Made by a program: the position numbers and the translations under genes
Notes under the pieces: model-generated
What the model saw: only the letters and a program-made list of their open reading frames with translations
Database searches by the model: none
What the model was told of the DNA's origin: nothing
From: Paraburkholderia piptadeniae
GTDB lineage: Bacteria > Pseudomonadota > Gammaproteobacteria > Burkholderiales > Burkholderiaceae
DNA: 64,000 nt
Direction: 5' to 3'
Assembly (NCBI RefSeq): GCF_900007165.1
Contig: NZ_CYGY02000033.1
Location: 1 to 64,000, forward strand
In this document: positions 33,875 to 41,485 of the stretch, in pieces
Position numbering within the stretch: position 1 is the first letter of the stretch
How the letters are laid out: every line of letters begins with the position of its first letter

Positions 33875-36136
33875 ATGAGCAATGTGCAAAGCTTAGTGCG
33901 TGATGAACGCAAGCCGGTTTCTTCGTTGTCGGTTGGTGGGCGGGCCCGCATTAGCCTGATTGGCCACCGCGTCGCTCCTTATGTTGCAGGTGGGCGCTTG
34001 GGCTGCTTCGATCGCTGCGGGCGCGCGGGCATGACCGTCGCGGTGTTAGGGGCGATCGCGTGGTTGCCAGCGGCGCGCGCGACGCCCGTCACCGATTACA
34101 TCGCCGTCAGCGACAACGTAATGACGGGTGCTCCGACCACGGTGTCGAACAACCTGAATGCAATGGCTATTGGCCCGTCGGCGAACGCGTCGGGAGACTA
34201 TGCGCTTGCCGTGGGGGCTGGCGCAGGCGCGGCTCGCGCTGGCTCGACGGCCATCGGTTCGCGCGTTGCGGCGTTGGGCCTCGACACGACGGTGATTGGC
34301 TATAGCGCATCGACGGGTTTCGACGCGGATAGGGCCGTTTCGATCGGCTACATGTCGGCCGCGGACGGCGCTGATTCACTCGCGTTCGGTTCGATGTCGA
34401 TGGCGCGCGGTCAGCGTTCGACGGCGATCGGCGTGAATGCGCTGGCGGGTGACGCAGCCGCCGACGGGTTGGCACTGGGCTCGAACAGTTCGGTCGTCGC
34501 AAGCGGTGCCGTGGCGTTGGGCGCGAATTCAAAAGCCGATCGCGCGAACGTCGTCTCCGTAGGCAATGCGACGCTGCAGCGGCAGATCGTCAACGTCGCG
34601 GCGGGCACGGCCGATACCGATGCCGTCAACGTCAGCCAACTGCGGGCTGCCGTATCGGCTGGTGTGCCGGACGCGGTCACGTATGACTCGGCGGCCCATG
34701 ACGCCGTCACTTTGGGTGGTGCAGCAGCGAGTGCGTCCGTCAGGCTCGGCAACGTGGCAAACGGTATCGTCGATGCAAGCAGCCACGACGCGATCAACGG
34801 GAGCCAGTTGCATGCTTTAAGCGCGAGCGTGGCGTCCGCGTTGGGCGGCGACGCAGCGGTTGCAGCAGACGGAACAGTCGTCGCGCCGTCGTATCGTGTC
34901 GGTGACAGCGTGTTTCGCAATGTCGGCGATGCGCTTGGCAATATCGATAGTCGCGTTGCCAGCAATACGAGCGCAATCAACGATCTCAACGTCGCGCTCG
35001 GCAACGTAATGAACAACGGTGTCGAGCCGCGCTATTTCCATGCGAATTCGACGCTCGCCGATTCGCTGGCGACGGGCGCCAATTCAGTGGCGATCGGCGG
35101 TGGCGCACAGGCCGCATTTGAGAACTCGGTCGCGCTCGGCGCAAATGCGGTCGCAGATCGGGCCAATTCGGTATCGATTGGGACGACGGGCGGTGAACGG
35201 CAGATTACGCATGTTGCGGCGGGCACGGCCGATACGGATGCCGTCAACGTCGCCCAGTTGAAGCAGGCGGGGCTGGTCGACGGAAACGGCCGCGCAACGA
35301 GCGCCGTCGTGTACGACCATGTGGGCGATCAAGTGGACTATGCGAGCGTGACTTTGGGCCAGGGCGTGGCCGGCGGCACGGTCCTTCACAATCTGGGCAA
35401 CGGCGTTCTGGCCAGCGATGCGGTCAATCTCGGTCAGTTGAACGATGCCGTGAATCAGATCGTCAACGCGCAGACGCAAGGTGCAGCGAATCCCTTCGTG
35501 AGCGTGAATGGCGACGCCAGCATGGAAGCAGCGGCTGCGACGGGCACACATGCGACTGCCGTGGGCGCGAGCGCGGTCGCAAACGGCGATCAGGCCACCG
35601 CGCTCGGCGCCAATGCACAAGCGAGCGGCCTGACGGCGACGGCTGTGGGCTCGCAAGCTGTCGCGAACGGCGCGAATGCTTCGGCATTCGGCGCAGGCAG
35701 CCAGGCCGTCGCCAATGGCGCGGTTGCATTGGGCGCCGGTTCGATCGCGGATCGCGCGAACGCTGTGTCTGTGGGCCAGGCAGGCGGTGAGCGGCAGATC
35801 GTCAATGTCGCGCCAGGCACTCGCGGCACGGACGCGGTTAACCTGAACCAGTTGAACGCTGCGATCGATCAGACCCATCAGTCGCTTCACGATCTCGACA
35901 CGAGCACCCGGAAGGGGATCGCCGCCGCGTCGGCGTTGCAGATCGTCACGCCGTACCTGCCGGGGCGTACGACACTCAATGCTGGTATCGCTGGCTATCG
36001 AGGGCAGGCGGCGCTCGGTCTAGGCGTGTCGCGCTGGAATGAGAAGGGGACGATCAACTTCAATGCGGGCGTCGCGTCGTCGGGTAGTAACAGCACAATC
36101 GTGCGTGCCGGCATTGGCATCGTGCTCGGCGACTGA
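33875..36136 (+). CDS. Trimeric autotransporter adhesin (YadA-like)
   Basis: 753 residues. A long N-terminal leader of about 69 residues ends in a hydrophobic segment (MTVAVLGAIAWLPAARA). Head repeats of the A(I/L)GxxAxA type follow, such as TAIGVNALAG and ATALGANAQASG. Three neck motifs of the form RQI(V/T)(N/H)VAxGTxxTDAVN lie near 235, 442 and 640, separating head blocks. The last 60 or so residues (TLNAGIAGYRGQAALGLGVSRW to the end) are the YadA beta-barrel anchor. It forms a surface trimer in the outer membrane, probably for adhesion. The leader is long but is not the classic MNKIYK extended signal. If the ATG at 34031 is used, the protein starts at the hydrophobic segment. Confidence 0.93.
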   Translation: MSNVQSLVRDERKPVSSLSVGGRARISLIGHRVAPYVAGGRLGCFDRCGRAGMTVAVLGAIAWLPAARATPVTDYIAVSDNVMTGAPTTVSNNLNAMAIGPSANASGDYALAVGAGAGAARAGSTAIGSRVAALGLDTTVIGYSASTGFDADRAVSIGYMSAADGADSLAFGSMSMARGQRSTAIGVNALAGDAAADGLALGSNSSVVASGAVALGANSKADRANVVSVGNATLQRQIVNVAAGTADTDAVNVSQLRAAVSAGVPDAVTYDSAAHDAVTLGGAAASASVRLGNVANGIVDASSHDAINGSQLHALSASVASALGGDAAVAADGTVVAPSYRVGDSVFRNVGDALGNIDSRVASNTSAINDLNVALGNVMNNGVEPRYFHANSTLADSLATGANSVAIGGGAQAAFENSVALGANAVADRANSVSIGTTGGERQITHVAAGTADTDAVNVAQLKQAGLVDGNGRATSAVVYDHVGDQVDYASVTLGQGVAGGTVLHNLGNGVLASDAVNLGQLNDAVNQIVNAQTQGAANPFVSVNGDASMEAAAATGTHATAVGASAVANGDQATALGANAQASGLTATAVGSQAVANGANASAFGAGSQAVANGAVALGAGSIADRANAVSVGQAGGERQIVNVAPGTRGTDAVNLNQLNAAIDQTHQSLHDLDTSTRKGIAAASALQIVTPYLPGRTTLNAGIAGYRGQAALGLGVSRWNEKGTINFNAGVASSGSNSTIVRAGIGIVLGD

Positions 36137-36277
36137 TCCGGCTTGCGTATGACTGGCGCAGGCGCTGTGGTCCCGCCATGGTCCCAAACGGGGCCATGCC
36201 GTGGTTCCGTTCCAGCAGCGCTTGCGTCGGCGATAGAGGCGAGCGGTCCAGAGTCTGGTACGCAACCCGTCGCTTGC

Positions 36278-37585
36278 TCAAAACGCGTAGTACGGTCCGT
36301 TGCCTGCCGAGGTCAAGCGCGACTCGATCGCGGTGTAGATGCGTCGTCCGAAGAAGAACGGGAGTCCCCAATCGAATGCGCTCGACGGGCCGCCCAGGTT
36401 GTTGAATGCGTAGTTGTTGGTGGCAAACAGCGTTTGCGCGTTGGCGATGGAAAAATCCGGCGACGCCGTTGAGCCATTGACGCCCGTCAGTGTCGCCGAC
36501 AGCGATTGCGTCGACGCGGGGCACCACCAGGCACCGCAGCGCGCAAGCGTCGTGCTGGGGAAAAACAGGCCGTTCGAACCACTATCGATAAAGCTTTGCG
36601 AGTACGGTTGTCCGTTCAGGGAGGTGGTCACATAGCCCGTGGTGGTATTGGCCTTCAGCACGGTTGCGCTGCCGAGCATGTTGTTGGCCTGTGTGCCGAT
36701 GCCAAAGATCATCGATCCGTAGACAGTCGCCGCACCGCCAGGACCGACCGTCGGCAGGTCGATCACGATGCCGTTGTTGTCGAGCGCGAACCGGCTGATC
36801 GGGTTGGTCACTTGCTGGTCGAGCGGCTGCGTGCTCGGCACGCACGAGCCTGTCGTGTCGCATGCGTAGTACCAGCGCGGCAGGGCAGCCGCGATGCAGC
36901 CGCCGCCGCAATCGGCGGAGAACAGGCCAACGCCGAGAATGCCGTTCACGCGCAGCGCCGTGGGCGTCATCATCGGCAGGCCGGAGGCCGCACAGTCGGA
37001 CGGGGCGGTCGGCACGGACGGATCGGCGATCACCTGGATCGACAGGCTCGGCGCGAGCTGGCCTGCCATTCGGACATCTGCGGTACGTACGGTGCCCCAT
37101 GTGTAGCCGGTGCCGAACACGCCGCATTCTCCACTGATGCCATTTGGCGTACCGGAAGGCGCGGTGGCTGGCACGATGGGCAACGCGAGCGTCGCGGGCA
37201 ATTGCGATGCGAGTACGCGCAGCCCCTGTGAACCCGTATCGACTTGCACGTTGTCGATCGTCACGCAGTTCGACGTGCCCGGCGCGCACACCGTCACGCT
37301 CGTCGTGAGCATGTTGCGTGTTTGCGTGGGAGTCGACGTGACGACGATCGGCTGGACATTGGGTATCGTCGATTGAGGAATGGTTGCGACGGGCGCACTG
37401 GCCGGGATGGGGGCACTGGCCGTCGGCGGGCTGCTGGCGCCGCTGCCTGGCGAAGCGGGGATCGTCGGAGACGAATTGCCCGCCGTGTCCGAACTGCCTG
37501 AATTCCCGCCACCGCCGCCGCAACCGGGCAATGCGACGAGTACCCCCACGGCGAAGCCAAGCGCGAGAAGCCGTTTCTTTGTCAT
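36278..37585 (-). CDS. DUF3443 family lipoprotein
   Basis: 435 residues. The lipobox is ALPGC (Cys22), followed by a Gly run and a Ser/Pro/Ala-rich linker (to about 85). The main domain has the repeated motifs VQVDTGSQGLRVLASQL and SFIDSGSNGLFFPS. These two DxGS blocks resemble the two catalytic loops of pepsin-like aspartic proteases, although protease activity is not established for DUF3443. It is preceded by the DUF2844 gene on the same strand (11 bases), a recurrent pair in Burkholderiaceae. Confidence 0.9.
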   Translation of the reverse strand: MTKKRLLALGFAVGVLVALPGCGGGGGNSGSSDTAGNSSPTIPASPGSGASSPPTASAPIPASAPVATIPQSTIPNVQPIVVTSTPTQTRNMLTTSVTVCAPGTSNCVTIDNVQVDTGSQGLRVLASQLPATLALPIVPATAPSGTPNGISGECGVFGTGYTWGTVRTADVRMAGQLAPSLSIQVIADPSVPTAPSDCAASGLPMMTPTALRVNGILGVGLFSADCGGGCIAAALPRWYYACDTTGSCVPSTQPLDQQVTNPISRFALDNNGIVIDLPTVGPGGAATVYGSMIFGIGTQANNMLGSATVLKANTTTGYVTTSLNGQPYSQSFIDSGSNGLFFPSTTLARCGAWWCPASTQSLSATLTGVNGSTASPDFSIANAQTLFATNNYAFNNLGGPSSAFDWGLPFFFGRRIYTAIESRLTSAGNGPYYAF

Positions 37586-37596
37586 TACGTGTCCTG

Positions 37597-38076
37597 TCAG
37601 CGCAGATCAGCAAGCGAAATGCCAGATGGAACTGCGGCCGGCAGCCAGGCGCGGCCGACGTAGCTGCGCATCTGCCCACCCGACTCGACGATGACTTCCG
37701 GTTGCTCGACGCGCGAAGCATGAAGGTGACTGAATTCGCTCAGTTGCGCGGCCGCTTTCGCGCGGTAGGGGGCCGCATACCGTCCGAGCATCCGCGTGAG
37801 ATCGGGCATCGTGGGGCCTTGCCATGCGTACGCGAAGATCAGACCGTCGCTGGTCGCGTACTCGTTGATGGTCGTGCCACTAGCGTCGACGGTCGAGCGT
37901 ATCTGGACCGCACTGCCTGGCAACACGCGTTGCGTCGAGCCATCGTCCGCTCGCGGTGCGGATATCGTGCCGCCGAGTTCCGCATGTGCTGGGCCGGCGA
38001 GCAATGCACTGACGCCTGCCGCCAGAACGGTGAATGCGGCAAAGATCGTCGTCCGATGGTTTTCGATACGCGTCAT
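37597..38076 (-). CDS. DUF2844 family exported protein
   Basis: 159 residues with a signal peptide ending near GPAHA (about residue 32). The mature domain includes INEYATSDGLIFAYAWQGPTMPDL and ends in a conserved-looking VGRAWLPAAVPSGI. The family is of unknown function. It is first of a two-gene unit with DUF3443, which suggests a joint periplasmic or surface role. Confidence 0.9.
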   Translation of the reverse strand: MTRIENHRTTIFAAFTVLAAGVSALLAGPAHAELGGTISAPRADDGSTQRVLPGSAVQIRSTVDASGTTINEYATSDGLIFAYAWQGPTMPDLTRMLGRYAAPYRAKAAAQLSEFSHLHASRVEQPEVIVESGGQMRSYVGRAWLPAAVPSGISLADLR

Positions 38077-38549
38077 GGTTTTGCTCCCCGAAGTCCCTCG
38101 GACATTATTGAGATCGTTATTTCAAGATATCACCGGGGTTTAGAGGCGCGATTCACGCACACAAAAGGGTCGGATACCCGTAGCGGGCGAAAGGGCGCGA
38201 TCGATACACGTTTAGACCAAAGAAATCAAAGGCATAGCTCGGCGTCTGAAGCAGTCCCGATTGCGCTGAAAATTGTCGCGGAATGTTAAATTTCGGCGTG
38301 AAATGGGCTTTGGCGCGCCGCCTTTTCAAGTGATTATGAGATGATGCGGGCGGCTTTTGCGTTGCGGGCAGTGATGCCCAGGCTCGGCATTTCGAACCTC
38401 GACGGCATGTCGGCAGCGCATGGGCGGAAACACGGCCGAAAGCGCATCCACGCGAGGCAAACCCCGCTTTTTGCACTTCGCGACGCCGGACCGGTAAAAT
38501 GATGGGTTACCACGGACTTGCCGTGGCGTAGCGGAAGGATTTCCAGAAC
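38077..38549. other. Divergent region between the DUF2844 gene and bamC
   Basis: 473 bases. It contains an AT-rich stretch just upstream of the DUF2844 gene (38090-38145), a bamC promoter candidate at 38471-38500 and a small hairpin CCACGG-N5-CCGTGG in the bamC leader (38510-38526). I see no gene. Confidence 0.5.
38471..38500 (+). promoter_or_regulatory. Probable sigma70 promoter of bamC
   Basis: TTGCAC (38471-38476), an 18-base spacer and TAAAAT (38495-38500), about 50 bases before the bamC start. Confidence 0.65.
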
Positions 38550-39779
38550 ATGACAGATCTTCGTCTCACCAAGCGGTTCGCAGCATTGCTGATGGCAGGC
38601 GGTCTGGTCGCAGGCTGCGGCACGTCGTCGCCGACCAAAATCGACTACAAGAGCGACTCGAAATCGAAGGAAGCGTCCCTCGCTGTTCCGCCGAACATGA
38701 CGGAAGAAACGGCAGACCAGCGTTCGCTGCCGCCGCAAAGCGGTCAGACGTCGCTGTCCACGTTGCAGCAGGTGCAAACGGATGCGCCGTCCACCACGGC
38801 TGTCGCGCCTGTCGTCAGCGGCATGCACATCCAGCGCGACGGCACCGAAAGCTGGCTCGTGCTCGACAACAAGACGCCGGATCAGGCGTGGCCGCAAATC
38901 CGCCGCTTCTGGCAGGAGCAGGGCTTCCTGCTCGTCGTCGACCAGCGCGACAAGGGCGTGATGGAGACGGACTGGAACGAGACGCATCCGTCCATCAACG
39001 ATGGTTTCATCCGCAGCACGCTGTCGAAGGCGATGGGCAATTCGTACGTGACGGCGGAGCGCAACAAATACCGCACGCGTCTCGAAGCGGCGCCGAACGG
39101 CGGCACGTATGTGTTCGTCAGCCAGAAGGGCCTGCGTGAGGCGCTGAGCGGCGCGAACAACGACACCAGCAAGTGGGAGCCGAAGCCGAACGATCCGGCG
39201 CTCGAAACCGAATACCTGAAACGTCTGATGGCGTCGCTCGCGCAGACCGATTCGGGTGCGCGCGTGGCCGGTTCTCCGGCTGCGCCGGCTACGCCGCCCG
39301 CCAGTTCGCAACTCGCGCCGAATGCCGCGACGAATGGCGCGAAGTCGGCGGCTGCCGCGACGGCTGCGCAAAACGTCTCGCTGTCCGCGCAGACGCCGGT
39401 GCCGGATGCTTCGTCGGGTGACACGTCGGCGCAGGCTTCGTCGACCGAACTGACGCTCGGCGAGCCGTACGACCGCGCATGGCTGCGCGTCGGCCTCGCG
39501 CTCGATCGCAGCAACTTCACCGTCGACGACCGCGACCGTGCGCGTGGCCTGTACTTTGTCCGCTACGTCGATCCGAAGGATTTGTCGTCGGAGGAACAGG
39601 GCTTCTGGAGCCAGGTGTTCCACGGCCGCAAGGAGAAGGTCGCCAAGCAATATCGCGTGAACGTGCGCGAGGTGACGCCGAATCAGACGCGTATCGCAGT
39701 CGTTGACGACAAGGGCAACATCGACGCATCGTCGCAAGCGAAGCAGATCATGTCGCTGATGGTCGATCAGTTGCACTGA
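38550..39779 (+). CDS. bamC: Outer membrane protein assembly factor BamC
   Basis: 409 residues, NlpB/DapX family. A lipoprotein signal ends at LVAGC (Cys23), followed by the flexible segment that contacts BamD (IDYKSDSKSKEASLAVPPNM, the usual 'Y...LxVPP' motif). Two helix-grip domains come next (about 105-230 and 315-409) with a low-complexity Ala/Ser linker between. BamC is a subunit of the beta-barrel assembly machine on the inner face of the outer membrane. It has its own promoter and terminator here; the dapA gene often found upstream is not in the window. Confidence 0.94.
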   Translation: MTDLRLTKRFAALLMAGGLVAGCGTSSPTKIDYKSDSKSKEASLAVPPNMTEETADQRSLPPQSGQTSLSTLQQVQTDAPSTTAVAPVVSGMHIQRDGTESWLVLDNKTPDQAWPQIRRFWQEQGFLLVVDQRDKGVMETDWNETHPSINDGFIRSTLSKAMGNSYVTAERNKYRTRLEAAPNGGTYVFVSQKGLREALSGANNDTSKWEPKPNDPALETEYLKRLMASLAQTDSGARVAGSPAAPATPPASSQLAPNAATNGAKSAAAATAAQNVSLSAQTPVPDASSGDTSAQASSTELTLGEPYDRAWLRVGLALDRSNFTVDDRDRARGLYFVRYVDPKDLSSEEQGFWSQVFHGRKEKVAKQYRVNVREVTPNQTRIAVVDDKGNIDASSQAKQIMSLMVDQLH

Positions 39780-39818
39780 GCACGGAACACGGTCGCGCTT
39801 TTCGCGCGGTCTCGCATC

Positions 39819-39857
39819 AAGCCCGCGTGACGCTCGCCGTCATGCGGGCTTTTTTGT
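39819..39857 (+). terminator. Rho-independent terminator of bamC
   Basis: A 14-base stem (AAGCCCGCGTGACG with CGTCATGCGGGCTT, one G-U) followed by TTTTTTG. Confidence 0.9.
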
Positions 39858-39936
39858 TGTCGTCGGGTTCATATCGGGCGACCGTTTCCGGCTGAAGCAG
39901 CATCGTCACGCCGGGTGAGTCTCCGCAAGCCCCTAC

Positions 39937-39960
39937 GTAACGTGACGTTACTCCGTAACG
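39937..39960. promoter_or_regulatory. Candidate enhancer-binding-protein site (GTAACG-TGA-CGTTAC plus third GTAACG)
   Basis: A perfect inverted repeat at 39937-39951 is followed three bases later by another GTAACG at 39955-39960. It lies about 135 bases before the predicted sigma54 start site, the usual distance for an upstream activator. The binding protein is unknown. Confidence 0.5.
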
Positions 39961-40012
39961 CCGCGCATCGGCGCCCCGCGCGAAACCCCGTCTTTCGTCA
40001 TTTCTGTCGTCA

Positions 40013-40025
40013 GATCAACGGCTTG
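40013..40025 (+). promoter_or_regulatory. Candidate IHF site
   Basis: GATCAACGGCTTG matches the IHF core WATCAA-N4-TTR at every position but the first. It lies between the palindrome and the -24/-12 promoter, where IHF bends DNA at many sigma54 promoters. Confidence 0.45.
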
Positions 40026-40052
40026 CGCGGCGCACGACGCCATGTAAGCGCC

Positions 40053-40068
40053 TGGCACACTAGCTGCT
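40053..40068 (+). promoter_or_regulatory. Candidate sigma54 promoter
   Basis: TGGCACACTAGCTGCT matches the -24/-12 consensus TGGCACG-N4-TTGCW with the required spacing and only two differences. The predicted start site is near 40079. Confidence 0.6.
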
Positions 40069-40078
40069 TTTAACAGCC

Positions 40079-40297
40079 GCGTCCGCATGAAACTTTGCCG
40101 CGAAGCCTCATGCTGTCTGCGTTTGCGGGATGCGTTCGTGCGAGTTGCGGAAGCGCCGCTCGCGCAAACGCTCGATGAGTGGGATCTCGCTGGATAACGA
40201 CGGGTCGCTGAAAGCGCCCGTCCCGGTGGCCCCGTCGCCTATCCTCGTAGGGCGACGGTTTCGCCCGCGCTCCACGGTTGGAGCGCGGGTTATTTTT
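40079..40297 (+). ncRNA. Predicted sigma54-dependent structured small RNA
   Basis: About 219 bases from the predicted start to the end of the terminator, with no convincing coding frame. Four stems are visible: GCGTTTGCG (40119-40127) with CGCAAACGC (40163-40171); GACGGG/CCCGTC with inner CGCT/AGCG (40199-40222); CCGTCGCC/GGCGACGG (40232-40258); and the terminator stem. The orphan terminator cannot belong to bamC, which has its own, and is oriented away from the convergent EamA gene. Size, structure and promoter fit a regulatory RNA. The alternative is a leader for the 36-codon frame at 40087-40197. Confidence 0.5.
40264..40297 (+). terminator. Strong Rho-independent terminator with no upstream gene
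   Basis: A perfect 11-base stem (CCCGCGCTCCA with TGGAGCGCGGG), four-base loop, then TTATTTTT. Confidence 0.9.
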
Positions 40298-40327
40298 CCT
40301 GCTGTCGCTTCATGTCGCGACGACGAA

Positions 40328-41260
40328 TCAGCAGCGTTCGCTGACGCTGCGCCCGCGGAAGCCCGGAATGCGTTTGACCACGCCCGTGGCGAGCGCAGTC
40401 CCGATCAGGATCACCGCGCAGCCTTCGAGCATGCCGACCGAGACGCGTTCGCCGAGGAACAGCGCGCCCCACAGAATGCCGAAGATCGGGATGACGAACG
40501 TGACGGTGATCGCGCGAGCGGGGCCGGCGACGGCGATCAGATGGAAGAACAGCATGTACGCGATGCCCGTGCACGCGACGCCCAGCGCGATCACCGAGCC
40601 CCACGCCTTGAGCGACGGCGCGGCTGCCGGCCAGGAGGCCAGCGCGAGCGGCAGCAGCACGATGGTCGCGCCGATCATCGTGCCCGTTGCGACGGTGAGC
40701 GCATCGACGCCCATCAGGTGCTTTTTCGTGTAGCTGGCGGCGATGCCGTAAAGCAGCGTCGCGCCGAGCGCGGCAGCCGCGGCGAGAGCCGTCGTCGTCG
40801 GCGATACGTTCGATCCGCTTGGTGCGGCGATCTGATCCCACACGAGCGTCAGCACGCCCGCGAAGCCGATCACGAGGCCCACGCTGCGCAGCGCGCTCAG
40901 CCGGTCCTTGAGCCACACGAAGGCGACGAGCGCGCCCCACAGCGGCGTCGTCGCGTTGATCACCGACGTGACGCCCGCCGACAGCGTGATCTCCGCATAG
41001 GCGAACAGGCAGAACGGCGCGGCCGAATTCAGAATGCCGACGACCAGCAGCGGCAGCGCGCGCGTGCGCAAGGTCGCGGCGGATTCGCGCAGCGGGCGCC
41101 GCGCGGCCAGCACGATCAGCAGGAACAGCGCGCCGATGCCGACACGCAGCGCCATCAGCGGCGCAACGCCGAAGTCGGTCACGCCGACGCGGATGAACAG
41201 AAACGACGCGCCCCATAGCGCGGCGAGAATCAGAAGCTGGAAGACGTTGACTGGATTCAT
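40328..41260 (-). CDS. EamA/DMT-family transporter
   Basis: 310 residues with ten predicted membrane helices in two EamA repeats (LLILAALWGASFLFIRVG at the start, YGIAASYTKKHL opening the second). It is an inner-membrane metabolite exporter or importer with unassigned substrate. The ATG at 41260 (MNPVNVF) begins right before the first helix; an ORF start at 41317 would add 19 polar residues. It stands alone, convergent with the predicted small RNA. Confidence 0.9.
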   Translation of the reverse strand: MNPVNVFQLLILAALWGASFLFIRVGVTDFGVAPLMALRVGIGALFLLIVLAARRPLRESAATLRTRALPLLVVGILNSAAPFCLFAYAEITLSAGVTSVINATTPLWGALVAFVWLKDRLSALRSVGLVIGFAGVLTLVWDQIAAPSGSNVSPTTTALAAAAALGATLLYGIAASYTKKHLMGVDALTVATGTMIGATIVLLPLALASWPAAAPSLKAWGSVIALGVACTGIAYMLFFHLIAVAGPARAITVTFVIPIFGILWGALFLGERVSVGMLEGCAVILIGTALATGVVKRIPGFRGRSVSERC

Positions 41261-41426
41261 CGTGAGGGTGTCGCGCGCAGTTGAGTCGCGATGCGTACGC
41301 ATGCTAACACCGGCCATGAACCTGTCGTTTCACGATGGAATGAAATAGCAAGAATCGGCAACCGGGCGGACGGGAAGCGGACTATGAGGTGAACAAAGAG
41401 AGGCAAACAAAACGCGGCAAAACAAA

Positions 41427-41452
41427 GCGGGCGCCGTGCATACGGCGCCCGC
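41427..41452 (-). terminator. Terminator after the lactate permease gene
   Basis: An 11-base stem (GCGGGCGCCGT with ACGGCGCCCGC), four-base loop; on the minus strand it is followed by TTTGTTTTG. Confidence 0.8.
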
Positions 41453-41485
41453 TCCCGTTTCCAGTGGCCGAAGCCCCTGGCTAGC

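Larger units (their letters stand above)
39780..40327. other. Convergent interval between bamC and an EamA gene, with sigma54-type elements
   Basis: 548 bases. After the bamC terminator come, in order: a palindrome with a third half-site (39937-39960), an IHF-like site (40013-40025), a -24/-12 promoter (40053-40068), a hairpin-rich segment and a strong terminator (40264-40297). A 36-codon frame at 40087-40197 has no Shine-Dalgarno sequence and is probably not translated. Confidence 0.6.

Noticed and set aside
40087..40197. 36-codon frame inside the predicted small RNA
   Set aside because: No Shine-Dalgarno sequence and overlaps a long stem; kept only as an alternative explanation.
40130..41218. 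362-codon plus-strand frame from the predicted small RNA into the EamA gene
   Set aside because: It runs through a strong terminator and then mirrors a membrane protein gene.
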